Positions 22,168 through 30,710 are shown, numbered from the stretch's first letter. The stretch is DNA of 33,385 nucleotides from Myxococcales bacterium (GCA_025350815.1 JANXXE010000170.1:1-33385), one strand, 5' to 3'. Notes: generated by a model from the sequence alone, not told the origin. A program made the numbers and translations.

Positions 22168-23421
22168 CTATCGGCTCTCGCCGCGCGTGGCGGCCACGGC
22201 GGTGAGACCGGCCAGTCCGTTCCTGTGGACCTCGTCGACGCGATCGCGCTCCGCCACGCGGAACAGTTTCTCGGCCCGCGCCGCATCGCCGTCTTTCAGC
22301 AGGAGCCAGCCCAGCATGGCCGAGGCTTCGCCTAGGCGCGGGGAGCCGGGATAGCGGTCGATGAAGGTGGCCAGGGCCGAGCGGGTATCCGCGCGCTGTC
22401 CCGCGCGTGAGAGCGCCACCGCCCGCCAGAAGCGGGCGTCCTCTGCCAGGGGCGCACCGGAGCCGGCGTCGGCAGCGGCGCCAAAGGCCTGCGCGGCCGC
22501 GGCTGGATCCTTGGCGCGCAACGCGGCCCAGCCGATCTGGAACTGCCGCTCCGTTTCGCTCTGCGGAGCGTTTGTGGGCGCCGGCCCAAGCGAGGCGATG
22601 TGCATCTCGGCGGGGAGGGCGACAGGCGGGACCGCGAGCGGCGGGAACGGCGAGGCGATTGGTCGCGTCGGTGCGGTTCGCGGCGGGGGCGCGGGGGCGT
22701 GGAGCGCCGGCGGCGTGTCCACGATGGATTCCGGCGGTGTCTCGGCCACCCAGCGCTCGCCCGCCTTCAGAAACACCGCCGGGCGGGCCGCGGGCCGGAC
22801 TTCCACCAGTCCGTGCAGGACGCGAACGGCGGTCAGATGATCGTCCGTGGCCGTGGCCTCGAACGCCGTCCCATGGACCTCGATCTCGTCGTCCCCGATC
22901 ACCAGGCGGAATCGCTCGCCTGGGCGCAGAGGGCGCACGTCGACCGCGACCGTGCCCCGCTTGAGGCGCACGATCTCGTCCGGCTGAACCTGATCCTGGA
23001 CGAACACGGCGGCACCGTGGGGCTTCACGTCACCGCGTCGCTCGCCGGCCGACGCCGTCGCGGCGGGTGCCCGTTCCTGCTGCTTGGACGCGTCCCGTTT
23101 CACCACCAGCACAACTGCCGCCGCCGCGGCCAGGGCCACCGGGGCCAGCAGCCACGCATGCCGTCGGCCCGATCCGGATCGCACGACGGAGGTCGGGGCG
23201 GTCGCCAGCAAAGCGGCGCGAACACGATCCGCCGTCGGCCCGGACAGCTTGCTGGTGGGAAGGTCCTTGCCGGCCAGCCGCAGACGATCGAAGCCGCGCC
23301 AGTCGGTGCCACAGCGTGCGCACTGTTCGAGGTGGGCGTGCAGCCGCGCATCGCCGCCCTTCGGGAAGGCCCGCGACAGCTCCACGGGATCGGGGCAGGG
23401 GTGAATGGTCTGTTGCCTCAT
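22168..23421 (-). CDS. Zinc-finger anti-sigma factor with FecR and TPR domains
   Basis: The 417-residue membrane regulator presumably holds the adjacent ECF sigma factor. Order of parts: N-terminal zinc-binding anti-sigma motif HAHLEQCARCG (H30, C34, C37); an acidic/basic linker; one membrane helix (AWLLAPVALAAAAAVVLVV, about 92-110); a FecR-like beta domain on the outside (about 150-240: VRLKRGTVAVDVRPLRPGERFRLVIGDDEIEVHGTAF…VLHGLVEVRP); a Pro-rich linker; and C-terminal TPR-like helices (about 315-410). The ATG overlaps the sigma-factor stop (ATGA), and GGAGGA lies 9 nt upstream. Combined anti-sigma/FecR/TPR layouts are known in myxobacteria; the signal is unknown. Confidence 0.82.
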   Translation of the reverse strand: MRQQTIHPCPDPVELSRAFPKGGDARLHAHLEQCARCGTDWRGFDRLRLAGKDLPTSKLSGPTADRVRAALLATAPTSVVRSGSGRRHAWLLAPVALAAAAAVVLVVKRDASKQQERAPAATASAGERRGDVKPHGAAVFVQDQVQPDEIVRLKRGTVAVDVRPLRPGERFRLVIGDDEIEVHGTAFEATATDDHLTAVRVLHGLVEVRPAARPAVFLKAGERWVAETPPESIVDTPPALHAPAPPPRTAPTRPIASPFPPLAVPPVALPAEMHIASLGPAPTNAPQSETERQFQIGWAALRAKDPAAAAQAFGAAADAGSGAPLAEDARFWRAVALSRAGQRADTRSALATFIDRYPGSPRLGEASAMLGWLLLKDGDAARAEKLFRVAERDRVDEVHRNGLAGLTAVAATRGESR

Positions 23422-24023
23422 GATGACTGTTCCTCCATGGCCTGTCTCAGCGCCCGCCGCGCGTCGTGAAGTCGCCTCCACAGTGTTCCCGGGCGAAGCC
23501 CCAGCACGCGCGCCGCCTCGACTCCGGGAACGTCCTCGAGGTCGCACAGCACGAATGCCTCGCGGAGATCGTCATTGAGCTCGCCGAGCGCGATCCCGAG
23601 GCGATGCAGCAGCTGCCGCCGTTCCGCGGTGTCGGCCGGCGTCTCGGGGGCGCGGCTGGGAAGCTCGGCCCACGCAGCGACCGCGGCATGGCGGCGGATC
23701 TCGCCGCGAACGTAGTGGCGGGCGACGTTGGCGGCCACTCCCAGCACCCAGGTCCTGACCGCGGCCCCGCCGCGGAAGCGGGAGGCGCCCCGCTGGACCT
23801 CGATGAACGTGGCCTGCAGCAGGTCGTCGAGATCGCAGGTGTCCGTCCCGCGCAGTCGGCCCAGGAAGCGATAGACGTGCTCGGCGTAGCGATCGAACAG
23901 CAGTCCCAGGGCAGCCGCGTCGCCCACGCCACACGCCGCCACCAGCGCCTGGTCGGACATCTCGGCGGCTACCGGCGGCGGGCGCCGGAAGGGCAGCACG
24001 TCGCCATTCAAGGGGCGCCCCAC
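23418..24023 (-). CDS. ECF-type RNA polymerase sigma factor
   Basis: The 201-residue product (from GTG 24023) has sigma region 2 (ALGLLFDRYAEHVYRFLGRL…DLDDLLQATFIEVQRGASRF…VRTWVLGVAANVARHYVRGE, about 35-110) and region 4 (ALGELNDDLREAFVLCDLEDVPGVEAARVLGLRPGTLWRRLHDARRALR, about 145-195), as in ECF sigma factors. GTG 24023 overlaps the upstream gene by 16 bp. TTG 24011, overlapping its stop as TTGA, is a serious alternative, and ATG 23960 would be short. It is coupled with the anti-sigma gene by ATGA. Confidence 0.9.
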   Translation of the reverse strand: MGRPLNGDVLPFRRPPPVAAEMSDQALVAACGVGDAAALGLLFDRYAEHVYRFLGRLRGTDTCDLDDLLQATFIEVQRGASRFRGGAAVRTWVLGVAANVARHYVRGEIRRHAAVAAWAELPSRAPETPADTAERRQLLHRLGIALGELNDDLREAFVLCDLEDVPGVEAARVLGLRPGTLWRRLHDARRALRQAMEEQSS

Positions 24024-24859
24024 CGCAGCCCCAATCCGCCGCGCAGGTAGCCCCAGGGTGCCGGCCGCGAGGCATCGTCCTCTTCAGACGTCGCGGCCCG
24101 GGACCCGGGCGCCCAGGTGCCGGCGAATGACACCGTCAGAGCCAGCAGTCGCCACAGGGGCAGGGCGGCGGCCACCGACGCTTCCCCGCGAAAGCCCTTG
24201 TGGTTGCCGCTGGGGTTTCCCTGCTGGTCGCCTGGCTGGTTGCTGTGGATCTCCGTCAGCCAGCCGAAGCCCAGGCCCACGCCCGGCGTCAGCAGCACGC
24301 GGCCCAGCGGCACCGGCCGGGCGGCCGCCAGCAACACGTCGTAGGTGCGGCGGGTCGTCTGGGCCGACGGATCGTTCGCGGCGAAGCGTCCGAGGGGGCC
24401 CAGGTAAATCCGACCGAGGCGGGCGCCGATCACCGCGCTTGCGCCCAGCCACCGCGAGCGATCCGAGGCCACCGCCGATTCGGCCACCATCCCGACGCCG
24501 ATCGCGGGGCCAACCGGAGCGACGGCGACGGCCGCCTCGACCGGCGGTGGCGGCGCATCCAGTGCGGGCCGAAGCCAGGTCTCGATGATGGTCGAGGCCG
24601 CCTCGGCGTTGCTGACCTGCCGGCGGCTGCGGCGGCCGTAGGGATCCTCTATGTCGAGCAGGATCACCCCGGCACCACGCGCGACCTGGACCCGGATAGC
24701 GGCGCATCCGTCGCCCGGCGCGGTCGCGACTCCGTGCTGAGTCAATCGGCGCGACACCACGTCCACCTCCTCGGGTGTTCCGGAAACGACAGCGGCCGGC
24801 CGGCAGGCGGCACGGGCGGGATCCGCCCACACCCCCAGCAGGCCAGCCGCCAACAACAA
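24008..24859 (-). CDS. Exported protein, probable outer-membrane barrel, unknown function
   Basis: About 280 residues. The N-terminus has a signal helix (LLLAAGLLGVWADPARA) and a mature start ACRPAAVV. A small alpha/beta segment (about 25-95) ends with a helix (SNAEAASTIIETWL), then a Pro-rich linker, then about 160 residues of repeated Gly/aromatic strands (ARLGRIYLGPLGRFAAND, RPVPLGRVLLTPGVGLGFGWL) ending in YLRGGLGLRWGAP, like a small beta-barrel. I do not recognise the family. The start is uncertain: no ATG or GTG lies near the signal peptide, so TTG 24859, 24856 or 24853, or CTG 24865, is used; I report TTG 24859. It lies directly after the lipoprotein gene and before the sigma factor, and may be the sensor partner of the FecR-type anti-sigma. 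Confidence 0.6.
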   Translation of the reverse strand: MLLAAGLLGVWADPARAACRPAAVVSGTPEEVDVVSRRLTQHGVATAPGDGCAAIRVQVARGAGVILLDIEDPYGRRSRRQVSNAEAASTIIETWLRPALDAPPPPVEAAVAVAPVGPAIGVGMVAESAVASDRSRWLGASAVIGARLGRIYLGPLGRFAANDPSAQTTRRTYDVLLAAARPVPLGRVLLTPGVGLGFGWLTEIHSNQPGDQQGNPSGNHKGFRGEASVAAALPLWRLLALTVSFAGTWAPGSRAATSEEDDASRPAPWGYLRGGLGLRWGAP

Positions 24860-24869
24860 GGACAGGGGA

Positions 24870-25634
24870 CTACTTCTTGTCGTTGACTTCCTTATCGTCC
24901 TTGCCGTCGTTCTTGTCGTCGCCACCCTCGCCCCCACAGGCGCCGATGGCGGCGGGCAGGTTGTGGTCGGCAACGGCGGCTGCGGCCGGCGGGCTCTTGC
25001 CATCATCCTCGGTATCTTGGCATGCGAGGCCGGTCTTGGTGTCCTTGCCGTTCTCGCACTCCGAGTCATCGGCGCCGCCATCGTTGCTGTCGCTCTTGCC
25101 GGCCTGGCACTTGCCGCCGTGGTGGCCTTCGTCCTGGTCGTCGACGCACACGGCCCCGGTCCTGTCCTTGCCGTCTTCGCACTCGGATTCCGGGTGCGTT
25201 GCGGTGCCGCCGTCCGCATCGGACACCGTTTGAGCCGCGACGAAGGTCACGGTCAGGCCTTTGGGATCGCCCACATAGCGAACCGTGCCCAGGTCGAAGG
25301 TCGTTCCCGCACCCAGGACGTCGAAGGTCCACTGCAGGGCGCCGGCCTGACGCGGAAAGACCAGGCGGGCCGAGCCGGCCGTCGATTTGAGGAACTCAAG
25401 GCGGTAACCGGCGCCCTTGGGCAGGGACAGGGCGAAGGTGCCATCGGCGGCGACCGGGGCCTCGACGGCTGCCACGCCCGAGCGCATGGCCCGGATTCTG
25501 GTCACCGAGCCGTCAAAAGTGGAAAGGGCCAGCTTGCCCGAGATGGGCTGGACCGTCCCCTTGTTGCCCGAGCAGGCGGCGGTCAGCGCCAGGGGCGCCA
25601 GAGCGATCAGAAAAAGACGTGTGTTTTTCGCCAT
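24870..25634 (-). CDS. Lipoprotein with Cys/Asp-rich repeats, operon leader of the sigma system
   Basis: The 254-residue product has a signal with lipobox LTAAC (Cys21). An N-terminal beta domain (about 30-135) with GKLALSTFDGSVTRIRAMRSG resembles the carboxypeptidase-regulatory or transthyretin-like folds. Two repeats of about 21 residues follow: ECEDGKDRTGAVCVDDQDEG and ECENGKDTKTGLACQDTEDDG, each with two Cys and many acids, probably calcium- or metal-binding. The tail is highly charged (GGDDKNDGKDDKEVNDKK). First gene of the operon with the predicted barrel protein, sigma factor and anti-sigma. GGAGG lies 12 nt before ATG 25634, with an A/T-rich gap. Confidence 0.72.
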   Translation of the reverse strand: MAKNTRLFLIALAPLALTAACSGNKGTVQPISGKLALSTFDGSVTRIRAMRSGVAAVEAPVAADGTFALSLPKGAGYRLEFLKSTAGSARLVFPRQAGALQWTFDVLGAGTTFDLGTVRYVGDPKGLTVTFVAAQTVSDADGGTATHPESECEDGKDRTGAVCVDDQDEGHHGGKCQAGKSDSNDGGADDSECENGKDTKTGLACQDTEDDGKSPPAAAAVADHNLPAAIGACGGEGGDDKNDGKDDKEVNDKK

Positions 25635-25928
25635 TTTGCAATAATTCCTCCGTGAGGGGGTTAACTCGACACCTGTTGGTGCCCGGCCGCCGCGAATCCT
25701 TCGCCCGGGTGAGACCTCGTTGACGCCGATACCCGTGTGACGGAGTCTGCGCGTGCATGTCCATGACCGTCCTCGGTGCCCTCATTCTGGCCGCGGCTAA
25801 TCACCTCGCGGTCGCGTTCAACAGCGGTTCTGACGTGGTCGTCGGCGATGACGAAGCCCAAAGTTTCGTCTGCGTGAAATAGTCCGGGGCGGGCAACCCT
25901 GGGGCTGCCGCGCCGAGAACTGGCGGGC
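25635..25928. other. Intergenic region between the sigma operon and the ComEA-like gene
   Basis: 294 bp between divergent genes. Apart from the GGAGG of the lipoprotein (25647-25651) I see no convincing -10 for either direction and no RNA gene. A minus-strand open frame (25661-25936) has no recognisable content and no ribosome-binding site. An ECF-type promoter for the sigma operon may be here but I cannot identify one. Confidence 0.5.
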
Positions 25929-26423
25929 ATGCACAATTACAGGTGTCTTCCCCTTCCCGTCCTGCTGGCGTTGCTCAGTTTGCTAGGTGCCGGCCCCGCG
26001 TCAGCGCAGAACGTCCGGCGCCTGGAGGGGGTGCTGAACCTCAACACGGCGAACGCCGATCAGTTGCGGCTGCTGCCCGGCATCGGCCCGGCCAAGGTTC
26101 GAAATGTCATCGCGTATCGCCGCGCGCATCCCTTTCGCACCGTCGACGAGCTGGTGCGCATCAAAGGCATCGGTCGAAAGATGGTCCGGCATCTGCGGAT
26201 GCATCTGGCGGTCAGCGGGCCGACCACGGCCCAGCAGGTGATCCGTCCGGCGTCCGATCCTGTGCCGATTGTGGCGGGCCCGCCGCCACCGATGATCGCC
26301 GCGCCTGCCGTGCCGCCGCGGCCGGCAGGAATCACACCGCGGCCGACGGTTATTCCCCGGCGCGTCCTGTCCCACGTTGTATTTCCGACGGCGAACGCCA
26401 ACGACTGCACGCGGGGACCGTAA
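25929..26423 (+). CDS. ComEA-like helix-hairpin-helix protein
   Basis: The 164-residue product has a signal peptide ending near ASA|QN (about residue 26), then LNLNTANADQLRLLPGIGPAKVRNVIAYRRAHPFRTVDELVRIKGIGRKMVRHLR (about 36-90), the tandem HhH pair of ComEA-type DNA-binding proteins, with the two GIG hairpins clearly visible. A Pro-rich tail follows. In competent bacteria ComEA binds incoming DNA in the periplasm; many non-competent species have such proteins too, and no other com genes are nearby. No Shine-Dalgarno or -10 is evident. Confidence 0.85.
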   Translation: MHNYRCLPLPVLLALLSLLGAGPASAQNVRRLEGVLNLNTANADQLRLLPGIGPAKVRNVIAYRRAHPFRTVDELVRIKGIGRKMVRHLRMHLAVSGPTTAQQVIRPASDPVPIVAGPPPPMIAAPAVPPRPAGITPRPTVIPRRVLSHVVFPTANANDCTRGP

Positions 26424-26439
26424 GCGCGTCCGCGCGCGG

Positions 26440-28062
26440 TCAGGGATTCGGACGTTCGGCGGGCGATGCGTCGGGGCGGGCAGCGGTTGCCGGGAGGGGC
26501 TCGAAGGCCGGCCGGCTTTCCGGGGGCAGCGTGACCTCCAAAACCAGTTGCTCCGTGCGGTCGAAACGAATTCTTCGCTGCACCGACTGGAATCCGTTCT
26601 TGTGAAGCTCGACCAGGTGCGGCTCCAGATTCCGCCAAACCAAGATCGACCCCGGCGTCACCTGCGTCTGGTGCTGACCGTCCAGATACACGTCGGCACC
26701 GTCGGGGTTGGACACCACGTGCAGGCGCGCCGGTTCCAGCCATAAGGCCAGGACGGGCAGGGGCACCACTGTGTAGTGCACGACGGCCGCGGCCCCGCCC
26801 AGAACGATCAGGACAGCTACCAGCACCCGCCACAGCGCCACGCGCGGTCGGGCAGGGGGACTTTCGGCGAAGGGCACGATAACCCCCGGTGGGGCCGGCG
26901 TTGGCTCCGAGTTCGGATCGACAAGCGGTGTCGGCGACACTGCGGGTGTCAAGTCGCGCTGCGGGACGCGGGGAAAGGCGGGCGTCAGGCCAGGGATGGG
27001 CGGGGGTCTCCCCGGGGGGGGCCCGGTTGGCAGCACGGGTACCAGCGCCCGTGGCGACGGTCCTTCCATCGGCAGAAACTCGGAGACCAGGCGGATGACC
27101 TTGGACGGTTCGGCCTGCACACGCGGGCTGCCAGGCGGCAACAGCGATCGCATCAGGCCCTGCAGCTCGTCGGATTCGCTGGTGCGCGCGCGGGGCACCT
27201 GTTCAAGTGCGGCGCGCGCGGCGTTTCCAAACGCCATGGCGTCGGGAAATCGATCGTTTGGATCCAGCGCCAGGGCCCGCGCCAGCAAGTTCTCCAGCAC
27301 CGGCGGAATGTCGCGCCGCAGGTTGCGGGCAGGTGGCACGGGTTCGGTGCCGACCATCTGCCATCCGCGCAGATCGTCGGTCGTGTCGCGCAGGCGCTTG
27401 CCGGTCAGCAGCTCGAACAACACCGCGCCCATGGCGAAAATGTCGCTACGCCGATCGAGGGGCGCCCGCCGCGCCTGCTCGGGCGACATATACGCCAGCT
27501 TGCCCTTGATCGACCCCACCACCGAGTGGTCGGTGCGCCGCTTGGCCAGGCCGAAATCCGACAGCTTCACCTCGCTCGCGTAGGACACAAGTACGTTTGT
27601 GGGCGAGATGTCACGGTGAATGAGCCCAAGCGGCTGCCCATCGGGGCCGCACAGCTCGTGTGCGAAATGCACGCCCTGAGCAAGTTCGGCGGCGATGTAC
27701 AGGCCAACGGCGTCGCTGGGCCGCAGGGGGCGGCCGCCGGGCGACGACGTCTTGCTCAACACCGACAACAGCGCGCCCAGATCGCGCCCGTCGACATATT
27801 CGAGGACGATGAAGTACTCGCCCTCTTCCGAGATTCCGAGATCGTGAATCTGAACGATGTTTCGGTGTGACAGCGCCGCGTGGATGCGCGCCTCGGTCAC
27901 CAGCATGCTGATGAAGCGCGTGTCGCGCGCGAAATGCGGCAGGATTCGCTTGATCGCGACCAGCTTCTCGAAGCCCTCTTCGCCAATGGCGCGGCCCCGG
28001 TAGATCTCGGCCATGCCACCGACGGCGATGCGCCCGAGAAGTTCGTACTGCCCCAGCTTCAT
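26440..28062 (-). CDS. Transmembrane serine/threonine kinase with PEGA domain
   Basis: The 540-residue product begins with a kinase domain (about 6-275): GRIAVGGMAEIY Gly loop, K38 in LVAIKRIL, HRDISPTN with D151, DFGLAK, YMSPEQ and RSDIFAMG. A Pro-rich linker (about 300-400) contains an eight-C run on the coding strand (27014-27021). One membrane helix (WRVLVAVLIVLGGAAAVVHY, about 410-430) leads to an outside PEGA domain (ARLHVVSNPDGADVYLDGQ…LVELHKNGFQSV), a short beta fold seen in surface proteins. So a cytosolic kinase is joined to an extracytoplasmic PEGA domain. Start ATG 28062 is set by the family N-terminus; the frame is open to 28470, overlapping the divergent gene. The two starts are 39 bp apart. 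Confidence 0.9.
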   Translation of the reverse strand: MKLGQYELLGRIAVGGMAEIYRGRAIGEEGFEKLVAIKRILPHFARDTRFISMLVTEARIHAALSHRNIVQIHDLGISEEGEYFIVLEYVDGRDLGALLSVLSKTSSPGGRPLRPSDAVGLYIAAELAQGVHFAHELCGPDGQPLGLIHRDISPTNVLVSYASEVKLSDFGLAKRRTDHSVVGSIKGKLAYMSPEQARRAPLDRRSDIFAMGAVLFELLTGKRLRDTTDDLRGWQMVGTEPVPPARNLRRDIPPVLENLLARALALDPNDRFPDAMAFGNAARAALEQVPRARTSESDELQGLMRSLLPPGSPRVQAEPSKVIRLVSEFLPMEGPSPRALVPVLPTGPPPGRPPPIPGLTPAFPRVPQRDLTPAVSPTPLVDPNSEPTPAPPGVIVPFAESPPARPRVALWRVLVAVLIVLGGAAAVVHYTVVPLPVLALWLEPARLHVVSNPDGADVYLDGQHQTQVTPGSILVWRNLEPHLVELHKNGFQSVQRRIRFDRTEQLVLEVTLPPESRPAFEPLPATAARPDASPAERPNP

Positions 28063-28088
28063 GAAGGTGTTGCGCCCAGGAAACCTGG

Positions 28089-28094
28089 TAGCCT
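28089..28094 (+). promoter_or_regulatory. -10 element of the serine hydrolase gene
   Basis: TAGCCT ends 7 nt before ATG 28102, with no Shine-Dalgarno: leaderless. Just upstream lies CCAGG-AAA-CCTGG (28076-28088), a small inverted repeat between this gene and the divergent kinase. Confidence 0.55.
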
Positions 28095-28101
28095 CGATCA
28101 G

Positions 28102-29190
28102 ATGGCAGGGAAGTTCAACACCCTTCGCACGGTGTGCGTGGACGCCGTTCGGCAGGGTGTCCTTCCTGGCCTGGTCGTTCATGTCCGGGCGGCACAGGAG
28201 ACCCTGTTTCACGAGGCTTTCGGTGACAGACAGCGGGACGGGCGCACGTTCCTGCCGGCGACCACGCAGACCGTCTACGATCTGGCGTCGCTGACGAAGG
28301 CGCTGGTTACCAGCGTCCTGGCGATGCGCGCTGTCGGCGACGGCCTGCTGGGTCTGGACGATCGGCTGGCCGACCACAACCCGGCGTGGCTGGGTCCGGG
28401 CAAGGCGGAGGTCACCTTGCGGCAGTTGCTGTGCCATGCGAGCGGCTTGCCCGCGCACCGGCCGTTCCACCAGCAGGCGGGCGATCGTGCTGGGGTGGTG
28501 GCCCTGGCCGCGCGCGAGCCCTTGGTGTCCGCGCCCGCGGCGAAGTCGCTGTATTCCGACCTTGGCTTCATCTTGCTGGGGGATGTGCTTGAACGGCGCC
28601 TCGGCGCGCGCCTGGACGTCCTCGCCGAGCGGTTCGTGGTGGGGCCCTTGGGCCTCGGGTCGCTGTGTTTCGTCGATCTTGGCGCGCCGTCACCGCTTAC
28701 GAAGCGGGACGTGGCGGCCACGGAGGCCTGCCCCGTGCGCGGCCGGGTCATCGTGGGCCAGGTCCATGATCTCAACGCGTCCGCCATGGGGGGGGTCGCG
28801 GGCCACGCCGGCCTGTTCGGTTGCGCGGCGGACGTCGCGTCGTTGGCGGCGGCCCTGGGCGCAGCCTGGCGCGGCGAGACTGACAACATCGTGTCGCCAG
28901 CGGTCATCCGCGCGTTTTGGTCGCCGGCGGGGATCCCGGGATCGACATGGCGGCTGGGTTGGGACGGGCCCGCGGTGGCGAATTCGGCGGCGGGCGACCT
29001 GCTGGACCGCCGGTCCGTCGGGCATCTGGGTTTCACAGGCTGCTCGCTGTGGATAGACCCGGTCCGCGACACCTCGGTCGTCGTCCTGTCGAACCGCATC
29101 CACCCCAGCGCCGCCGACAACCCTGGCTTCCGCGCGCTGCGACGGGTGCTGAACGATGCGGCGCTCGAAGGCGCCGGCTATCGCCCTTAA
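28102..29190 (+). CDS. Serine hydrolase of the beta-lactamase / class C penicillin-binding type
   Basis: The 362-residue product shows SxxK as SLTK (S63, K66), the second motif YSD (Y151) in SLYSDLGFILLG, and the third as HLGFTG (H308-G313). This is the S12-family pattern (class C beta-lactamases, D-Ala-D-Ala carboxypeptidases, esterases). I see no signal peptide at the start, so it is probably cytosolic; that argues against a classical secreted beta-lactamase and for an esterase or peptidase. An eight-G run (28788-28795) lies in the codons for MGGV. Start ATG 28102 fits TAGCCT placed 7 nt upstream. Only 2 bp separate its stop from the convergent nucleotidase gene. Confidence 0.85.
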   Translation: MAGKFNTLRTVCVDAVRQGVLPGLVVHVRAAQETLFHEAFGDRQRDGRTFLPATTQTVYDLASLTKALVTSVLAMRAVGDGLLGLDDRLADHNPAWLGPGKAEVTLRQLLCHASGLPAHRPFHQQAGDRAGVVALAAREPLVSAPAAKSLYSDLGFILLGDVLERRLGARLDVLAERFVVGPLGLGSLCFVDLGAPSPLTKRDVAATEACPVRGRVIVGQVHDLNASAMGGVAGHAGLFGCAADVASLAAALGAAWRGETDNIVSPAVIRAFWSPAGIPGSTWRLGWDGPAVANSAAGDLLDRRSVGHLGFTGCSLWIDPVRDTSVVVLSNRIHPSAADNPGFRALRRVLNDAALEGAGYRP

Positions 29191-29192
29191 GA

Positions 29193-30677
29193 CTACCGTT
29201 CGTGCGGCATGCGATCGCGCGGTCCGCGGAAGTGGCGGTTGGGCGAATAGAAGCGGAAATTCGACACGCAACTTGTGTACACGCACGCATAGGATTCGAC
29301 CTGCTCGCCGAACTTGCTGATCTCGTACCCCTCACGGAACAGCGGCCCCCAGTGTGGGTTGAAGGCCGCGTCGAGGTCCGCTTCGAGGCGCGTGTGTTCC
29401 GCCACCCGGGCGCGCAGATCATCGCGCAACTTGTCCAACTGTTCCTTCAGCACGCGCTTGGCCGACGCGACATCGCCACTGATCTCGCCGTCGCCTGCTT
29501 TCTGCAAGGATCGCAACAGCGTCTGCTTGTCGCTGATTTCGGCGTCGAGAATGCGCAGCTGTCGTTCCAGTCCATCCAGCTGCGCCAGCGACGGCGCCAT
29601 GCGATCGTGCGTGACGATCTCGTGCTCTAGCTCTTGCAGGACCATGGCGGTGCGCCAGGTGGACGACTTGCGCGACCGCAACATGTCCCCGTAGATGTGA
29701 TCACCCACGAACAGCACCTTGTCGCCGCGCGCGTGCGCCAGTTCCTCCAGCGCCTTGACGTTGCCACCCGCGTAGACGCGGCCGCGCACAAAAGATTTTT
29801 CAACCGCACCGGGCAACGGATCGCCCTGCGAGTCGACCTCGACAAAGGGGTTGTCATCGGTGAAAAAAGCAGGCTTGGCGGCGCTGACGACAATCACGTC
29901 GAAATAGTTGCGCCACGACGGGTAGGCCGGCAGCACCCCGTCCAGCAGGTAGCTCATCACCGGGTTGGTATAATCCCAGGCCGAATTTGTCAGCAGAAAT
30001 AGACGTTTTCCGGACGAGCGGAATTTGTGCAGCGTTTCGGCCAACGCCGGATCGCGGTCAATGAACGACGGCAGGTCCGCGCTGACGATGGCCTTGATGG
30101 AACCATCCCGATGCGCCAGATCGATGCACGCGCGGATGTCTTGCCACAGCACCGCGTATTCGGGTTTCGGTCCGTCGTACGTGTCGAAAAAGGCGACAAG
30201 CTGGATGTACAGCACCGCTTCGGGCAGCGCGAACAGCGAATCGATCCACGCGTAGCGCGCATTCGATAGCGGGGTGCGCTGCCTCTGGTACAGCTCTGCG
30301 CGCTGATCGCGATCCAGCAGCTGGTGTCCGTGCACCGCGCGGCCCGGCGAGCCATAGCGGTCGGGTTTGAAGATGTTGCCGTGCGTGCGGTCGACCACCA
30401 GGCCGCGAATGCCCAGCGCCGGGTTGTATGTAAGCTGCCGGATCGCATCCGGGTAGCCTTTTATGGTGACCAGCTTGTGAACCGTCGCGCGCACCGACAG
30501 CTCCTCGATCTTGGCCTGATCGTACAGCGCCAGCGTGTAGTCCATATCAAAGCCGACCATTTCAATCTGGTCCAGGCGCAGATTCCGGTTCACGTACACC
30601 CGGTTCTGCCGCGGTATTTCGCGCGAATTCGCGGGGGCGGGGTCCAGCAGCAGGCGCGAGGCGGTCGCCGAGGGCAT
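29193..30677 (-). CDS. HAD-IG family 5'-nucleotidase
   Basis: The 494-residue product, with a HAD fold of the cN-II-like bacterial group, should dephosphorylate nucleoside monophosphates in the cytosol. Motif I is GFDMDYTLALYD (D44 nucleophile, D46), and a C-terminal helix-rich part follows VLFVGDHIYGDM (motif IV region). The residues EISKFGEQVESYACVYTSCVSN near the C-terminus are family-typical. ATG 30677 is chosen because the frame upstream overlaps nadE. TAAGCT (30693-30688) lies 10 nt before the ATG, giving a very short leader. The substrate (IMP/GMP or possibly NMN) cannot be read from the sequence; the pairing with nadE makes NMN worth considering. Confidence 0.85.
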   Translation of the reverse strand: MPSATASRLLLDPAPANSREIPRQNRVYVNRNLRLDQIEMVGFDMDYTLALYDQAKIEELSVRATVHKLVTIKGYPDAIRQLTYNPALGIRGLVVDRTHGNIFKPDRYGSPGRAVHGHQLLDRDQRAELYQRQRTPLSNARYAWIDSLFALPEAVLYIQLVAFFDTYDGPKPEYAVLWQDIRACIDLAHRDGSIKAIVSADLPSFIDRDPALAETLHKFRSSGKRLFLLTNSAWDYTNPVMSYLLDGVLPAYPSWRNYFDVIVVSAAKPAFFTDDNPFVEVDSQGDPLPGAVEKSFVRGRVYAGGNVKALEELAHARGDKVLFVGDHIYGDMLRSRKSSTWRTAMVLQELEHEIVTHDRMAPSLAQLDGLERQLRILDAEISDKQTLLRSLQKAGDGEISGDVASAKRVLKEQLDKLRDDLRARVAEHTRLEADLDAAFNPHWGPLFREGYEISKFGEQVESYACVYTSCVSNFRFYSPNRHFRGPRDRMPHER

Positions 30678-30687
30678 TGACACCTTA

Positions 30688-30693
30688 AGCTTA
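30688..30693 (-). promoter_or_regulatory. -10 element of the 5'-nucleotidase gene
   Basis: TAAGCT on the minus strand, 10 nt before ATG 30677, inside the 8-bp palindrome TAAGCTTA. It is exactly 17 bp from the left arm of the GCACCC/GGGTGC repeat. Confidence 0.5.
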
Positions 30694-30710
30694 GCACGCG
30701 CGTTGTCGTC

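Noticed and set aside
25860-25890. GAAACTT-like stretch on the minus strand as a possible ECF -35 of the sigma operon
   Set aside because: The nearest CGTC-type -10 is at the wrong spacing and it is over 200 bp from the gene; not enough to call.
25661-25936. 91-codon minus-strand frame upstream of the sigma operon
   Set aside because: No ribosome-binding site, no -10, no recognisable content.
26776-27870. 364-codon plus-strand open frame opposite the PEGA kinase
   Set aside because: Low-complexity Arg/Gly/His-rich product; the kinase frame on the other strand has every catalytic motif.
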